Notes: generated by a model not told the origin, from the letters alone. DNA of 56,040 nt from an uncultured Myxococcales bacterium (GCA_903955385.1 CAJBNH010000055.1:1-56040), one strand, 5' to 3'; numbered from the stretch's first letter, positions 37,026 through 46,218 are shown. Numbers and translations are program-made.

Positions 37026-39062
37026 TCAGGAAGCGAACAGCAGATTGTTCAGGGCCGCCACGATGACGCCGACGATGGACACGCCGGCGATGATGCCCGA
37101 CGCGATGGGCACCACGTAACGCTCTGCCCCTTCCTTGCTGCGCGCTTGCCACACCCACGCGATGACCGCACCCGCCAGCATCGACAGCGGGTACTGGAAC
37201 GGCAGGATCAGCCCAAGGCCGATGCCGGTGGCCGACGGCAACCACTTCTGCCACTTGGGGAATACCTGTTCCAGCACCACCAGCACGACGCCAAACCCAA
37301 GGCCCCAGAAGATCGCCTCGCGGTGCACGGGGTGCATGTTGCCCAACCCGTGCCGGAACACGTCGGCCACCGCCTTCCACGTCTGCGCGGCCGGAGCCGG
37401 GAACCTGGGCGCGATGACCGTGCCGTCCGCCGCCGTCGAGCCCATCAGCGCCGTGGCGTCGGGCACCAGCAGGTAGAAGCCCATGACCGTCGCAGCCGTG
37501 CCCGAAAAGATGCCAATGAACTGCGCCATGAACTGCCGGCGTGGGTGGGCTCCCAGCAGATACCCGGACTTGAGGTCGTTCAGCAGGTCCGCCGCAGAGC
37601 CCGCCGAGCTGGACGTGATGCTGGCGGTCATCAGGTTTGCCGTCGCGTTCTGCGGGATCAGCACCCCGTAGGTCAGCTGCATCACCTTGCCCATGGCGCC
37701 CACCGGCGTGATGTCGGACTCGCCCGTCGCGCGACAAGCCACCAGCGAAAGGAAGAACGTCAGCGCGACCGCCAGCGCACCGTAATGCCACGGCACCGCA
37801 AAGTACGCGTGCGCCAGCCACACCACGCCGCCACCGCTGAGGACGACGCCCCAGGCGAACCACGAGAACGGCACCTCCGTTCGACGGATTTGGTCGTCGG
37901 CGCCACCGACCGCGCTGCTGCCCAAGCCTTGGAAAGCGCGCAGGATCGTGCGCCATTGCAGCAGGAACATCAGCAGACCTGAGGCGACCATGATCGGCAC
38001 GCCGGACCAAATGCCGATTTCCTTCCACGCCTTGCCCGGGGCGGTGACGGCCGCGACCAGCTCGCCCTGCCCGTTCGTCCACACAGCGTCCTGCCCCAGC
38101 GGCCCGAGTACATAGGCAAGGAACAGCCCGGACAACGTCATCCAAATCGCGACCTTCAGACCGACCAAGGCTCCCGCGGCGATCATGATCGGGTTGTGGT
38201 CCAGCACCATCGTCCAGTCCGACGGCCGGTTCGGCACCTGACCGCCGCCCTCGTGCGTGTGTGTGCCCAGCGCCGGCAGCCAGTCGAACAGCGCAGTCTC
38301 CGCCGGCAGCAGCGCCGACCGGACCTTATCCCCGGTCGCGGTGACGGTCTCGCGGATCTGCAGCTCGATCAGCAACGGCACCACGGCGCCGCCCAGCGCC
38401 GCCCAAAACAGCGCCCGAGCCTTGGCCAATGCCTCGTCGCCCTTGCTGTACAGCGATTGCAACGTCACGGCGGCGGCAGTGCCAGACGGAAAACGCAGCC
38501 GCTCGCGGTTGATCATGTTGCGCTTCATCGGGATCGCGAGAACGGTGCCCAGTGCCCCCAGCAGCAGCGTCCAAGCGACCAGAATCGGCCACGGCAAGTG
38601 GTGCCCCGACACCATCAGCAGCGCCGCAATCGCCGACACCATCGTGCCGCCCGTCGCATAGCCCGCCGACGACGCGGTGGACTGCATGCAGTTGGTCTCG
38701 AGGATGGTCATCGGGGCCTTCGACAGGCCCACGCGCTGCAACACTGACCACAGCGAGTACGACACGATGGTCGCTGTGATGGCCACGCCCAACGCCCAGC
38801 CGGTCTTCAGGCCGATGTACAGGTTGGTGAAGGCAAGCAGAAACCCCAACAACGAGCCCACCAGCACCGCGCGCCAGGTCAGCTGAGGGGCATCCTCGCC
38901 GCGATAGACCTTGGCGTACCAGTCGGCCTCGTCCATCTCCAGCACTTGGTCCGGCCCGATGTCGAGGGGCGGGTGCTGCTGGGCTTCCTCCAGACTTGCC
39001 GGAGCCCGCTGAAACAGGCGAAAGCTGTGGCGCGGCGATGGGTTGGCAGGGGCGGCGGACAT
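37026..39062 (-). CDS. OPT-family oligopeptide transporter
   Basis: The 678-residue product is a polytopic inner-membrane protein with about 14-16 hydrophobic helices. OPT-family features are present: NLYIGLKTGWALGVAI after the first helices, MQSTASSAGYATGGTMVSAIAALL, MKRNMINRERLRFPSGTAAA, and SITSSSAGSAADLLNDLKSGYLLGAHPRRQF. OPT proteins import small peptides or metal chelates with protons. The ATG at 39062 is chosen because GGAG sits 6 bases upstream and the candidate promoter at 39122-39150 would lie inside a longer version starting at 39128. It lies 123 bases downstream of the signalling operon on the same strand. Whether it belongs with that operon is open. Confidence 0.93.
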   Translation of the reverse strand: MSAAPANPSPRHSFRLFQRAPASLEEAQQHPPLDIGPDQVLEMDEADWYAKVYRGEDAPQLTWRAVLVGSLLGFLLAFTNLYIGLKTGWALGVAITATIVSYSLWSVLQRVGLSKAPMTILETNCMQSTASSAGYATGGTMVSAIAALLMVSGHHLPWPILVAWTLLLGALGTVLAIPMKRNMINRERLRFPSGTAAAVTLQSLYSKGDEALAKARALFWAALGGAVVPLLIELQIRETVTATGDKVRSALLPAETALFDWLPALGTHTHEGGGQVPNRPSDWTMVLDHNPIMIAAGALVGLKVAIWMTLSGLFLAYVLGPLGQDAVWTNGQGELVAAVTAPGKAWKEIGIWSGVPIMVASGLLMFLLQWRTILRAFQGLGSSAVGGADDQIRRTEVPFSWFAWGVVLSGGGVVWLAHAYFAVPWHYGALAVALTFFLSLVACRATGESDITPVGAMGKVMQLTYGVLIPQNATANLMTASITSSSAGSAADLLNDLKSGYLLGAHPRRQFMAQFIGIFSGTAATVMGFYLLVPDATALMGSTAADGTVIAPRFPAPAAQTWKAVADVFRHGLGNMHPVHREAIFWGLGFGVVLVVLEQVFPKWQKWLPSATGIGLGLILPFQYPLSMLAGAVIAWVWQARSKEGAERYVVPIASGIIAGVSIVGVIVAALNNLLFAS

Positions 39063-39121
39063 GCGGGACTCCGGCGGCAACGGCCGCTCGCACCAAGGCG
39101 CACTGTTCGGGGGGGACGGCA

Positions 39122-39150
39122 AGTCCACGGGACCCGCGGGGGTCTGTCAA
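39122..39150 (-). promoter_or_regulatory. candidate promoter of the OPT transporter gene
   Basis: On the minus strand, TTGACA (plus 39145-39150), a 17-base spacer, and TGGACT (plus 39122-39127), 59 bases upstream of the ATG at 39062. Confidence 0.4.
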
Positions 39151-39185
39151 GCTGCCCGCGCGGATCCGTTGCGGAACTGGTGGGT

Positions 39186-41894
39186 TCAGGTGAGCGGCAG
39201 GGCCTGCTGGTCGACCGGACTGCGCCGTGGCAGGCGGACGATGAACGTGGTGCCGACGCCCGCTTCGCTGGTCAGCTGCAAGGTGCCGCCCAGGCTCTGC
39301 ACGACGCGGCGAACGATGGTCAGCCCCATGCCCATGCCGCGCCCGGGGCCCTTGGTCGTGAAGAAAGGCGTGAAAATACGCGCCTTTGCTTCATCCGAGA
39401 TGCCGTGTCCGTTGTCCGCCACCGTGACCGTCACCCAGTCGTCGTCGCCGCGTCCGGTGACCGACACGCATCCGGATTCGTCGGCGACGGCCTCGATGGC
39501 GTTTTGCAGCAGGTTTGAGAGGACCTGGTTCAGTTCCTCGGGTACGCAGTCCACATGGCCGTCGCCCTCCAGATCGACGTCCACCTTCACCGGCCTTCCC
39601 GTCGCGGGCAGCACCATGGCGACGATGTCGCGAACGGCACCAAAGGCGTCGTAGAGGCGCATGGCGCGGGAGTAGCCCTCGCGGCTATAGCGCCCCATCA
39701 GGTCCACCGTCGCCGCGATGCGCTTCACGCCTCCGTCGGCCATCTCGATCATCTTGTGGACGCGTTCCTCGTTCTTCTGCAGTCGGGCGATCTCCTCGTC
39801 GCTCAGCGCGCGGCCGCGGGCGACCTGCATCAACTCGACGGTGTCATGCACGTCGATCTCCACCCGCCTCAACGCATTTTTCACGTAATTCAGTGGGTTA
39901 TTGATCTCGTGGGCGAGTCCCCCGGCAATCGTCTCCAGCGAGTCCAGCCGTGAGTTCAGCAGCAGATCGGCCTGCGTCTCCTGAATGTTCAGCAGCGCCC
40001 GTGCGGTCGAGAGCAGCTCCTTGGCCGAGAACGGCTTGCTCAAGTACGCGTTGACGCCGGTGTCGAGACCGCGCACCCGGTCCTCCAGATCGCCGCGGGC
40101 CGTCAGCATCACAATCGGCGTGTGGCGCGTCCGCGGGTCCTCGCGCAACCGACGGGTCAGCTCCAGGCCGTCGATGCCCGGCATCATCAGGTCGGTAATG
40201 ATCAGCGACGGCAGCTCTCGCACCGCCATCTCGAGACCCTTCAGCCCGTCGGGAGCCGCCATGACCTTGAAGTGACGCCGCAGCGCCAGGTGAATGACGC
40301 GGATGACGTCTGGGGTGTCCTCGACGATCAGCACCGTCCATTGGCGCTGGTTCTCGTCCTGGTCGCGCTCGACGACACGCCGCTCGGTCAGCTCGGAGAT
40401 GTCCAACAGCCGGAAGTCATCGCGTCCATCGACCTCGACCGCTCCGCCCAGAATCTCGATCTGGTGGGGCCGGCCGACCTTGAGCGCATCCGCCGGCTCT
40501 GAGGCGTCGGTCAGTGTGTCCGGACGGAAGTGGCTGCGACCCTTCAGCAGTTCGACCGTGAAGCAGGCGCCCTTGCCCTCTGCGCCGCGCGCATAGATGC
40601 GGCCACCGTGCAGCCCGACCAGCTCGCGGGCCAGCGCCAGACCGATGCCGGTGCCACCGTGCTTGCGGGTGCCGCCCATGTCGACCTGGAAGAACCGCTC
40701 GAACACCCGGTCGGCCATCTCGGGGGGGAAGCCCGGGCCATCGTCGGCAACCTCGATGCGCACCGCCCCCCCGTCGTCGAACAGCCGCACGGCGATGTGG
40801 CCCTCAGGGGGCGTGAACTTCACCGCATTCGACAGCAGGTTGATCATCACCCGCTCGATGCGCTCGATGTCGCACCAGATGTTCGCGTCCGCAACCGAGG
40901 TGTTGAACACCAATGCCACGCGCTTGCGTTGGGCCAGCGGCTGCACGTGCCCCACCAGATTGCCCAGCCATTCGACCATGTCGTGCTGCGCGATGCGCAA
41001 GCGGAGGCGCGACTCCTCCAGCTTGGTCAGGTCAAGCAAGTCATTGATCAGGTTCAGCAACTTGAAGCCGTTGCGAAACATCGTCTGCAGGGTCGACCGC
41101 TGCACGTCGGTCAGACGGCCCAGCTCTTCCTGAATCAGCAGCTCCAGCGGCGAGAGGATCATCGCAAGCGGCGTCTTCAGCTCGTGCGTGATGTTCGCGA
41201 AGAACTTGGTCTTGAAGGCGTCGAGCTGCTGCAGCTGCGCGTGCGCGCGCTCGAGATTGGCTGTCGTCTGCTCCAGGCGGATCTGGTTGAGCACCTGGTC
41301 GCGGTTGGAGCGAAAACCAAACGCTTGCGCTGCCGTGACGACCGTTGCCGTCGACGACACAAAGAACAGGTTCGGCGCAGCCCACGCCCAGTTGATCGGG
41401 ACGCCGTGAAACGCATTGGGAATGACATAGGAGGCCACGACCAGACCGTACGTCCACGCCGCCTGCCGCCCCGTCCACACGAACAGCAGGCCGACACCCA
41501 TCACGGACAGGTTCAGGCCCGCGTAGTACGGCGTCTCGTAGCCGCCCATCACCACCGTCATGACCGAGATGCCGCCGCCCAGCATGACCGCGTGCCCCGA
41601 GGTCAGGACGCGCCAGTGCCGACTGAAGAACTCACCGCGGTGGATGGCGAGCAGCCACAGGCTCCACAGCGAGACCACCGCCCGCGTGGTGAACAGCAGC
41701 GGCCACCACTTCGAGGGCGCCACCATCCAGTCCAGCAAGCCGAACATGGGGTAGATGGTGATCGTGAGCCAGAACGCGATCCGGGTGCTCATCCGGTTGC
41801 GTTCGAGCAGCCACGATTCCCACCGACGCTCCACGTCGACGGGGTCGGCCTCCAGCGGCTGCGTGTTCGGCCGGTCTGGGTTCAGACGGAGCAT
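39186..41894 (-). CDS. membrane hybrid sensor with two histidine-kinase cores (5-6TM-HK-REC-HK), PhcS/PhcR-like
   Basis: The 902-residue product has five or six transmembrane helices (about 38-190), a first kinase core with His237 in HELKTP, N and G boxes (NLLSNAVKF, DDGPGFP, GGTGIGLAL), a receiver at about 519-640 with Asp568 in IITDLMMPG and Lys620, then a second, complete kinase core with His662 in HEINNPLNY and ATP-binding motifs NLLQNAIEA, DNGHGIS and GRGMGMGL. The ATG at 41894 overlaps the stop of the upstream methyltransferase gene by one base (TGATG), so translation is coupled. It has the combined domain set of PhcS (membrane sensor) and PhcR (receiver plus kinase). Dual cores allow an internal phosphorelay. 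The ligand is not known. Confidence 0.92.
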   Translation of the reverse strand: MLRLNPDRPNTQPLEADPVDVERRWESWLLERNRMSTRIAFWLTITIYPMFGLLDWMVAPSKWWPLLFTTRAVVSLWSLWLLAIHRGEFFSRHWRVLTSGHAVMLGGGISVMTVVMGGYETPYYAGLNLSVMGVGLLFVWTGRQAAWTYGLVVASYVIPNAFHGVPINWAWAAPNLFFVSSTATVVTAAQAFGFRSNRDQVLNQIRLEQTTANLERAHAQLQQLDAFKTKFFANITHELKTPLAMILSPLELLIQEELGRLTDVQRSTLQTMFRNGFKLLNLINDLLDLTKLEESRLRLRIAQHDMVEWLGNLVGHVQPLAQRKRVALVFNTSVADANIWCDIERIERVMINLLSNAVKFTPPEGHIAVRLFDDGGAVRIEVADDGPGFPPEMADRVFERFFQVDMGGTRKHGGTGIGLALARELVGLHGGRIYARGAEGKGACFTVELLKGRSHFRPDTLTDASEPADALKVGRPHQIEILGGAVEVDGRDDFRLLDISELTERRVVERDQDENQRQWTVLIVEDTPDVIRVIHLALRRHFKVMAAPDGLKGLEMAVRELPSLIITDLMMPGIDGLELTRRLREDPRTRHTPIVMLTARGDLEDRVRGLDTGVNAYLSKPFSAKELLSTARALLNIQETQADLLLNSRLDSLETIAGGLAHEINNPLNYVKNALRRVEIDVHDTVELMQVARGRALSDEEIARLQKNEERVHKMIEMADGGVKRIAATVDLMGRYSREGYSRAMRLYDAFGAVRDIVAMVLPATGRPVKVDVDLEGDGHVDCVPEELNQVLSNLLQNAIEAVADESGCVSVTGRGDDDWVTVTVADNGHGISDEAKARIFTPFFTTKGPGRGMGMGLTIVRRVVQSLGGTLQLTSEAGVGTTFIVRLPRRSPVDQQALPLT

Positions 41895-43447
41895 CACGTG
41901 CGCGTCACCACCAGGAAGGGGTTGATCCGCGTGCGATCTTCGGCGATGCGCAGCGGGGCGTCAGGCAGGGCCTGGCGGCCAAAGCCGAGCATCTCGGCCT
42001 GCGACCGGTAGATCAAGGTCCAGTCAAGGTGATGCTCGAAGATCCAGCGACATGGGTTGGCCGGGTCCATGTTGCCCACGTACGCCTCACCGCCGGGCAC
42101 CAGCTGCAAGTGCAGGTTGCGGGTCAGCGTCACGGCGGTGGGAATCCGCAGGTAATCGTAAAGCCCTGAGCTGAAGATGAAATCGAACGGCCCTTGGTCG
42201 GCGAACAGCGTGGGGTCGTGCAGCAGGCGCTTGATCGAGTCGTGCAGGAACACCAGCTTGATCAGGCCGCGGCCGTGGCTCTCGACGGCTGGCCCCAAGC
42301 GACGGTGCGCGAAGGACAGCGCTTGCTTGTCCTGATCGAACAGCACGATCTCGATGGGTCCCGCGATCTCCTCGACCTCCAACAGAAATTCCAGTGTTTC
42401 CTGCGCGGGGCCGGCTGCCACGGAGGCAATCCGCACCGGCCGACCCGGACGGGTCTCGCGCGCCAGCTCAAGCAACCGAGCCTTGATCACGTCCTTGCGC
42501 GCCCGCACGGCTTGGGCCGGCAGCGAATCGCACGAGGCGAGGTGCAGCGCCTTGCCGTACAGCGTGGCGCCCTCAAAATTGCGGAAGTACATGTAATTCA
42601 TAGACTCGAAGTCACCCGGATACCCCAGCGGCTTGTATCGGGTGCGGTGCAGCAGCGGCGCGGGCATCAGCAGCTGGTGCAGGTGACGCACCGAAAACGC
42701 CTTCAGCACCTCGTTGTCGGCCCGATTTGCGCGCCGCATCGCCTGGTCGATCCGCGTGAATCGGTCGAGCACCTGCGGCACAAACTCGGCGCGCAACCGC
42801 TCGATCAGGGCGCGGCGCGCGGGCAGGTCCGCCTCACCGTGCACGACGGACCACGGCAAGTCCGCTTCCATCTTGCGAAACGCCTCTTCGGCGTCCTCCA
42901 GGAACAGGCGGAACTCGGCAACGTGGGCGCGAAACGCCTCGTGTCCCTCGATCGACCACTCGGCCTGACCAAACGACAAGTCCGACTGGACGCCCCGCCA
43001 GGTCACGACATGGCGCAGGCTCAGCACGTCGTCGATGCTGACCAGCGCGTCGGCAAAGGACACGCCCACCACCTGTGCATCGCCCCGACGGCGCAGCGAG
43101 GTGACCCGCGCCCCGCCGTCGTACAGCACGTGGCCGTCAAAGCCAACGGTCAGGCGCTGCAGCACGGCACCCACCGAAGGAATCGCGTCCCCGGACCACG
43201 CAAGACCGACGCCGGACGCCGAGATGTCCACCAGCTGGCAGATCTCTACCGCGCCGTCCCACGAGACCTCGACCGCCGACGTCAGCGGCAGCAGATCTTC
43301 GGGACGATAGCGCTCTGGGCGGAAGAAGATCTCGCGGCCCTGTGCCCCTTCCAACTCTTCGTATTCTCTGATCTCTCCCATCGACTGCAGGCCAGCCCCC
43401 CGCAGGGCGGCGCCGGAGACGGTGGGAACGTCGGGGGTCAGGGTCAT
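41894..43447 (-). CDS. PilZ-domain/PhcB-like methyltransferase fusion
   Basis: The 517-residue product has a PilZ-like N-terminal domain (about 40-135) with DISASG (Asp74, Ser76, Gly79) but an imperfect RxxxR (RPERYR, Arg43, 46, 48). A helical linker follows, then a methyltransferase domain with KPLGYPGDFESMNYMY, PAQAVRARKDVI, motif I in IASVAAGPAQETLE, DQDKQAL and SSGLYDYL. This matches proteins annotated as extracellular-factor (3-hydroxypalmitic acid methyl ester, PhcB-type) synthesis enzymes. Known biology: PhcB makes a volatile fatty-acid methyl ester sensed by PhcS. GGAG lies upstream of the ATG at 43447. Its stop overlaps the hybrid kinase start. The PilZ part may link c-di-GMP to signal synthesis; the degenerate motif makes that uncertain. 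Confidence 0.82.
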   Translation of the reverse strand: MTLTPDVPTVSGAALRGAGLQSMGEIREYEELEGAQGREIFFRPERYRPEDLLPLTSAVEVSWDGAVEICQLVDISASGVGLAWSGDAIPSVGAVLQRLTVGFDGHVLYDGGARVTSLRRRGDAQVVGVSFADALVSIDDVLSLRHVVTWRGVQSDLSFGQAEWSIEGHEAFRAHVAEFRLFLEDAEEAFRKMEADLPWSVVHGEADLPARRALIERLRAEFVPQVLDRFTRIDQAMRRANRADNEVLKAFSVRHLHQLLMPAPLLHRTRYKPLGYPGDFESMNYMYFRNFEGATLYGKALHLASCDSLPAQAVRARKDVIKARLLELARETRPGRPVRIASVAAGPAQETLEFLLEVEEIAGPIEIVLFDQDKQALSFAHRRLGPAVESHGRGLIKLVFLHDSIKRLLHDPTLFADQGPFDFIFSSGLYDYLRIPTAVTLTRNLHLQLVPGGEAYVGNMDPANPCRWIFEHHLDWTLIYRSQAEMLGFGRQALPDAPLRIAEDRTRINPFLVVTRT

Positions 43448-43492
43448 GGCAGGGAGTCTCCAGAAAGCCGCGGGACGGGGAGCCCGCTGCGC

Positions 43493-44698
43493 CTATGCCG
43501 GCAAGTCGGCGGTCGGCAGGTGGATCTCGAAGATGGTGCCGCCGCCCGGTCGGTCGTGGCAGGCGATGCGGCCGTTGTGGCTGGTGACGATGAGGTGGGA
43601 CATGTACAGCCCCAACCCCATGCCCTGTTCGCCCTTGGACGAGACGAAGGCCTGGAACAGGTGCTCCCGCAGGTCCTCGGGAAAGCCGGGGCCCTCATCC
43701 TCGACCCGATAGACGATGTCGGGACCGCTGTGGCTGACGCGAATCGCGATGCCCTGTTGCGGCTCCGTCGCCTGAACGGCGTTGCGCAACAAATTCACCA
43801 GCACCTGCACGAGCTTCTGTCGATCACCAAACAGCGGAGGCAGGTCACCCGTCGGCGCCTCGACGTCGACCCGCCGCACCCGGAAGCTCAGGTCCAGACG
43901 CATCACCGTCACGGCATCCTTCACCACCTGGGCCGGATCGAAGTATTCCACCGCCATCGACATCCGCCGCTGACGGACGAACTGGTTCATCGTGTCCAGG
44001 GCGTTCATCAGGTTGCGGACACCTGCGACGCCCACGGTCACCGACTCGACAAGTTCCGGGTCGGCATCCCGCGCGTTGATCTCCCGCTCCAGATGCAGCA
44101 ACCCGTTCATGGCGTTGCGCAAGTCGTGGGTGATGCCGGCCGCCAGACGACCGGTCGTGGCCAAGCGGTCCAAATGCAGCATGTTCTTCTGGGCTTCTCG
44201 CAGCTCTGCCAGGGCCTCCGCCAGCTCGTCGGAGCGCGCCGACAGCAGCTCGACCAGACGCAGAATGGCGCGCTGCTGGGCCACGGCCTCACTGGCGCGA
44301 GAGACGGCGTCCAGCACCTCGTCGGCGTTCCAGGGCTTCTTCAGGTAGCGAAACACGCGGGCGCGATTGATGGCCGAGATCAGGGCCGGCGTGTCGCTGT
44401 AGCCCGTCAGCACGATGGTCGCGACGTCGGGGCGAGTGGCCCGGGCCCGCTCCAGCAGCTCGATACCCGTCATCTCCGGCATGCGCTGGTCGGCGATGAT
44501 GACGTCAACCGTCTCGCGGGCCAGCAGCTCCAGCGCTTCGGCACCGGAACGGGCCGTCAGCACTTCGTAGTCCGTCTCCAGAAAGGCTTGCAGTACGGCC
44601 AAGTTGGGCAGTTCGTCGTCGACCAGCAGCAAGCGCCGGGTCAGCAGCTCGCCCACGGGGTACTTGCTCAGTAGCTCTGGTATCACACAGGACCTCAC
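43493..44698 (-). CDS. response regulator with C-terminal histidine-kinase core (REC-HK), PhcR-like
   Basis: The 401-residue product has a receiver at about 22-140 (acidic pair in LLLVDDE, Asp70 in IIADQRMPEMTG, Lys121 in RYLKKPW), then a coiled linker and a kinase core with His191 in HDLRNAMNG, NLLRNAVQA, DEGPGFP and QGMGLGLYM. No output DNA-binding domain is visible. A receiver followed by a kinase is the unusual layout described for PhcR. The start is uncertain: GTG at 44698 is listed, but GTG at 44686 has GAGG before it. It is first in the operon; the methyltransferase gene begins 45 bases later. It is cytoplasmic and probably acts with the membrane hybrid kinase. Confidence 0.88.
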   Translation of the reverse strand: MRSCVIPELLSKYPVGELLTRRLLLVDDELPNLAVLQAFLETDYEVLTARSGAEALELLARETVDVIIADQRMPEMTGIELLERARATRPDVATIVLTGYSDTPALISAINRARVFRYLKKPWNADEVLDAVSRASEAVAQQRAILRLVELLSARSDELAEALAELREAQKNMLHLDRLATTGRLAAGITHDLRNAMNGLLHLEREINARDADPELVESVTVGVAGVRNLMNALDTMNQFVRQRRMSMAVEYFDPAQVVKDAVTVMRLDLSFRVRRVDVEAPTGDLPPLFGDRQKLVQVLVNLLRNAVQATEPQQGIAIRVSHSGPDIVYRVEDEGPGFPEDLREHLFQAFVSSKGEQGMGLGLYMSHLIVTSHNGRIACHDRPGGGTIFEIHLPTADLPA

Positions 44699-44805
44699 GC
44701 GTGGAGGAAGGCGAGCCCAGCGTGGTGTTCGCCAGGGACCGACGCGAGGACGGACGATTCACAAGAGGTCCCCCAACGGGACGCTACCCCAAATCACGGG
44801 GGCCC

Positions 44806-44834
44806 AAATTGAACCGTAATGTACCGAAATGCAA
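44806..44834 (-). promoter_or_regulatory. candidate promoter of the signalling operon
   Basis: On the minus strand, TTGCAT (plus 44829-44834), a 17-base spacer, and CAATTT (plus 44806-44811), about 107 bases upstream of the GTG at 44698. It lies in a relatively AT-rich patch of the divergent region. Confidence 0.35.
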
Positions 44835-44866
44835 CCCCGGACTGGTGTCTGTCGTCGAAATTGAAC
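44806..44866. repeat. direct repeat AAATTGAAC in the divergent region of the signalling operon
   Basis: AAATTGAAC occurs at 44806-44814 and 44858-44866, with a degenerate copy CGAAATGCAAC at 44825-44835. The copies overlap the candidate promoter and could be an operator. With only two exact copies, chance cannot be ruled out. Confidence 0.35.
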
Positions 44867-44951
44867 GGGTCGATCCGCAGCCCGGTGATGCATCGACTTC
44901 GGCGGTTGCGGACACTACGCTTCGCCTCTGGACCCGAACCCAGAGCCCTGC

Positions 44952-46178
44952 ATGCCCTCGACCCAGCCTGCCACGCCCACCGCCAGAGACCTCGCCACGC
45001 ATTGGAAGGTCGCGCAGAACATCACCTTCCTGAATCACGGTTCGTTTGGCGCCTGCCCCGACATCGTGCTGGACGCCCAAGCGCAGCTGCGTGCCCGGAT
45101 GGAACGCAATCCCGTGCAGTTCCTGGACCGCGATCTCGAGCCGCTGCTGGACGCCGCAAGGGCCGAGCTGTGTGCGTTTCTGGGAGCCCAGCCGCAGGAC
45201 CTCGCGTGGGTCGCCAATGCCACCGCGGGCGTGAATTCCGTCCTGCGATCGCTGTCTTTTGCACCGGGCGACGAGATCCTTGTCACCGACCACGGCTACA
45301 ACGCGTGCCGCAACGCCGTCGAGTACGTCGCCCAGACGACCGGAGCGCGCGTCGTGGTGGCGCAGGTGCCGTTTCCTCTTGCGTCTGGCCGTCAGGTGGT
45401 CGAAGCCGTGACCGCTGCGGTGACGCCCCGGACCCGCCTTGCCCTGATCGACCATGTCACGAGCCCCACGGGCCTTGTATGGCCCATCCAACCGATCGTC
45501 GACACGCTGCAGGGGCAAGGGATCGACGTGCTGGTCGACGGCGCGCATGGCCCCGGGATGGTGGCGCTGGATCTCGACCGTCTGGGCGCCGCCTACTACA
45601 CCGGCAACTGCCACAAGTGGACGTGCGGCCCCAAGGGTGCGGCCTTCCTGCACGTCCGCCGCGACCGTCAGCCGCAGCTGCATCCGCTGTCGATCAGTCA
45701 CGGTTTCCAAGGACCGACACGCGGAAGACCCCGCTTCTGGATGGAATTCGACTGGACGGGCACCGGCGACCCGACCGCTGCCCTTTGCGTCCCGGTCGCC
45801 CTGCGATTCCTGGACGGTCTGCGCCCCGGGGGTTGGCCGGCGTGGCTAGCGGCGAACCGGTCGCTGGTCCTGCAGGCCCGCGATCTGCTGTGCTCGGCTT
45901 GGCGAGTCGCGCCTGCCTGCCCCGACGAGCTGATCGGTAGTCTGGCCACGGTCGCGCTGCCCGGCCACCTGCACGACCCCGACGACGCGCCCGCGCTGCC
46001 CCCCGACCCGCTTGCCGCGCACCTGTGGCAGGTCCACCGCATCGAGGTGCCGGTCATGACGTGGGGAGGCCACCGCTGGCTGCGAGTCTCTGCGCAGGGC
46101 TACAACCACCTGCCCCAGTACGCGAAGCTGGCCGCCGCGGTGCTGAGGTTCGCGGCGGCCGCACCACCCGTTGGGTGA
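44952..46178 (+). CDS. class-V PLP-dependent aminotransferase (isopenicillin-N-epimerase-like)
   Basis: The 408-residue product is a PLP enzyme of the NifS/isopenicillin-N-epimerase branch. The N-terminal LNHGSFGACP, NATAGVNSVL (phosphate-binding region), Asp196 in VDGAHGPG and the PLP Lys222 in GNCHKWTCGPKG are all present. Family members epimerise, desulfurate or transaminate small amino-acid derivatives. The gene is divergent from the signalling operon over 253 bases. TTGAAC at 44861, 17 bases and GGTGAT, or TTGCGG at 44910, could drive it, both poorly. Substrate unknown. The ATG at 44952 is the first in frame after the upstream region. Confidence 0.88.
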   Translation: MPSTQPATPTARDLATHWKVAQNITFLNHGSFGACPDIVLDAQAQLRARMERNPVQFLDRDLEPLLDAARAELCAFLGAQPQDLAWVANATAGVNSVLRSLSFAPGDEILVTDHGYNACRNAVEYVAQTTGARVVVAQVPFPLASGRQVVEAVTAAVTPRTRLALIDHVTSPTGLVWPIQPIVDTLQGQGIDVLVDGAHGPGMVALDLDRLGAAYYTGNCHKWTCGPKGAAFLHVRRDRQPQLHPLSISHGFQGPTRGRPRFWMEFDWTGTGDPTAALCVPVALRFLDGLRPGGWPAWLAANRSLVLQARDLLCSAWRVAPACPDELIGSLATVALPGHLHDPDDAPALPPDPLAAHLWQVHRIEVPVMTWGGHRWLRVSAQGYNHLPQYAKLAAAVLRFAAAAPPVG

Positions 46179-46218
46179 CAGTGCGTTTGCGGTCGCACGG
46201 GCTGCGGGAATGCGCGGC

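Noticed and set aside
42194-44674. An 826-codon plus-strand frame opposite the signalling operon
   Set aside because: Shadow frame spanning two real genes and the gap between them, with no domain.
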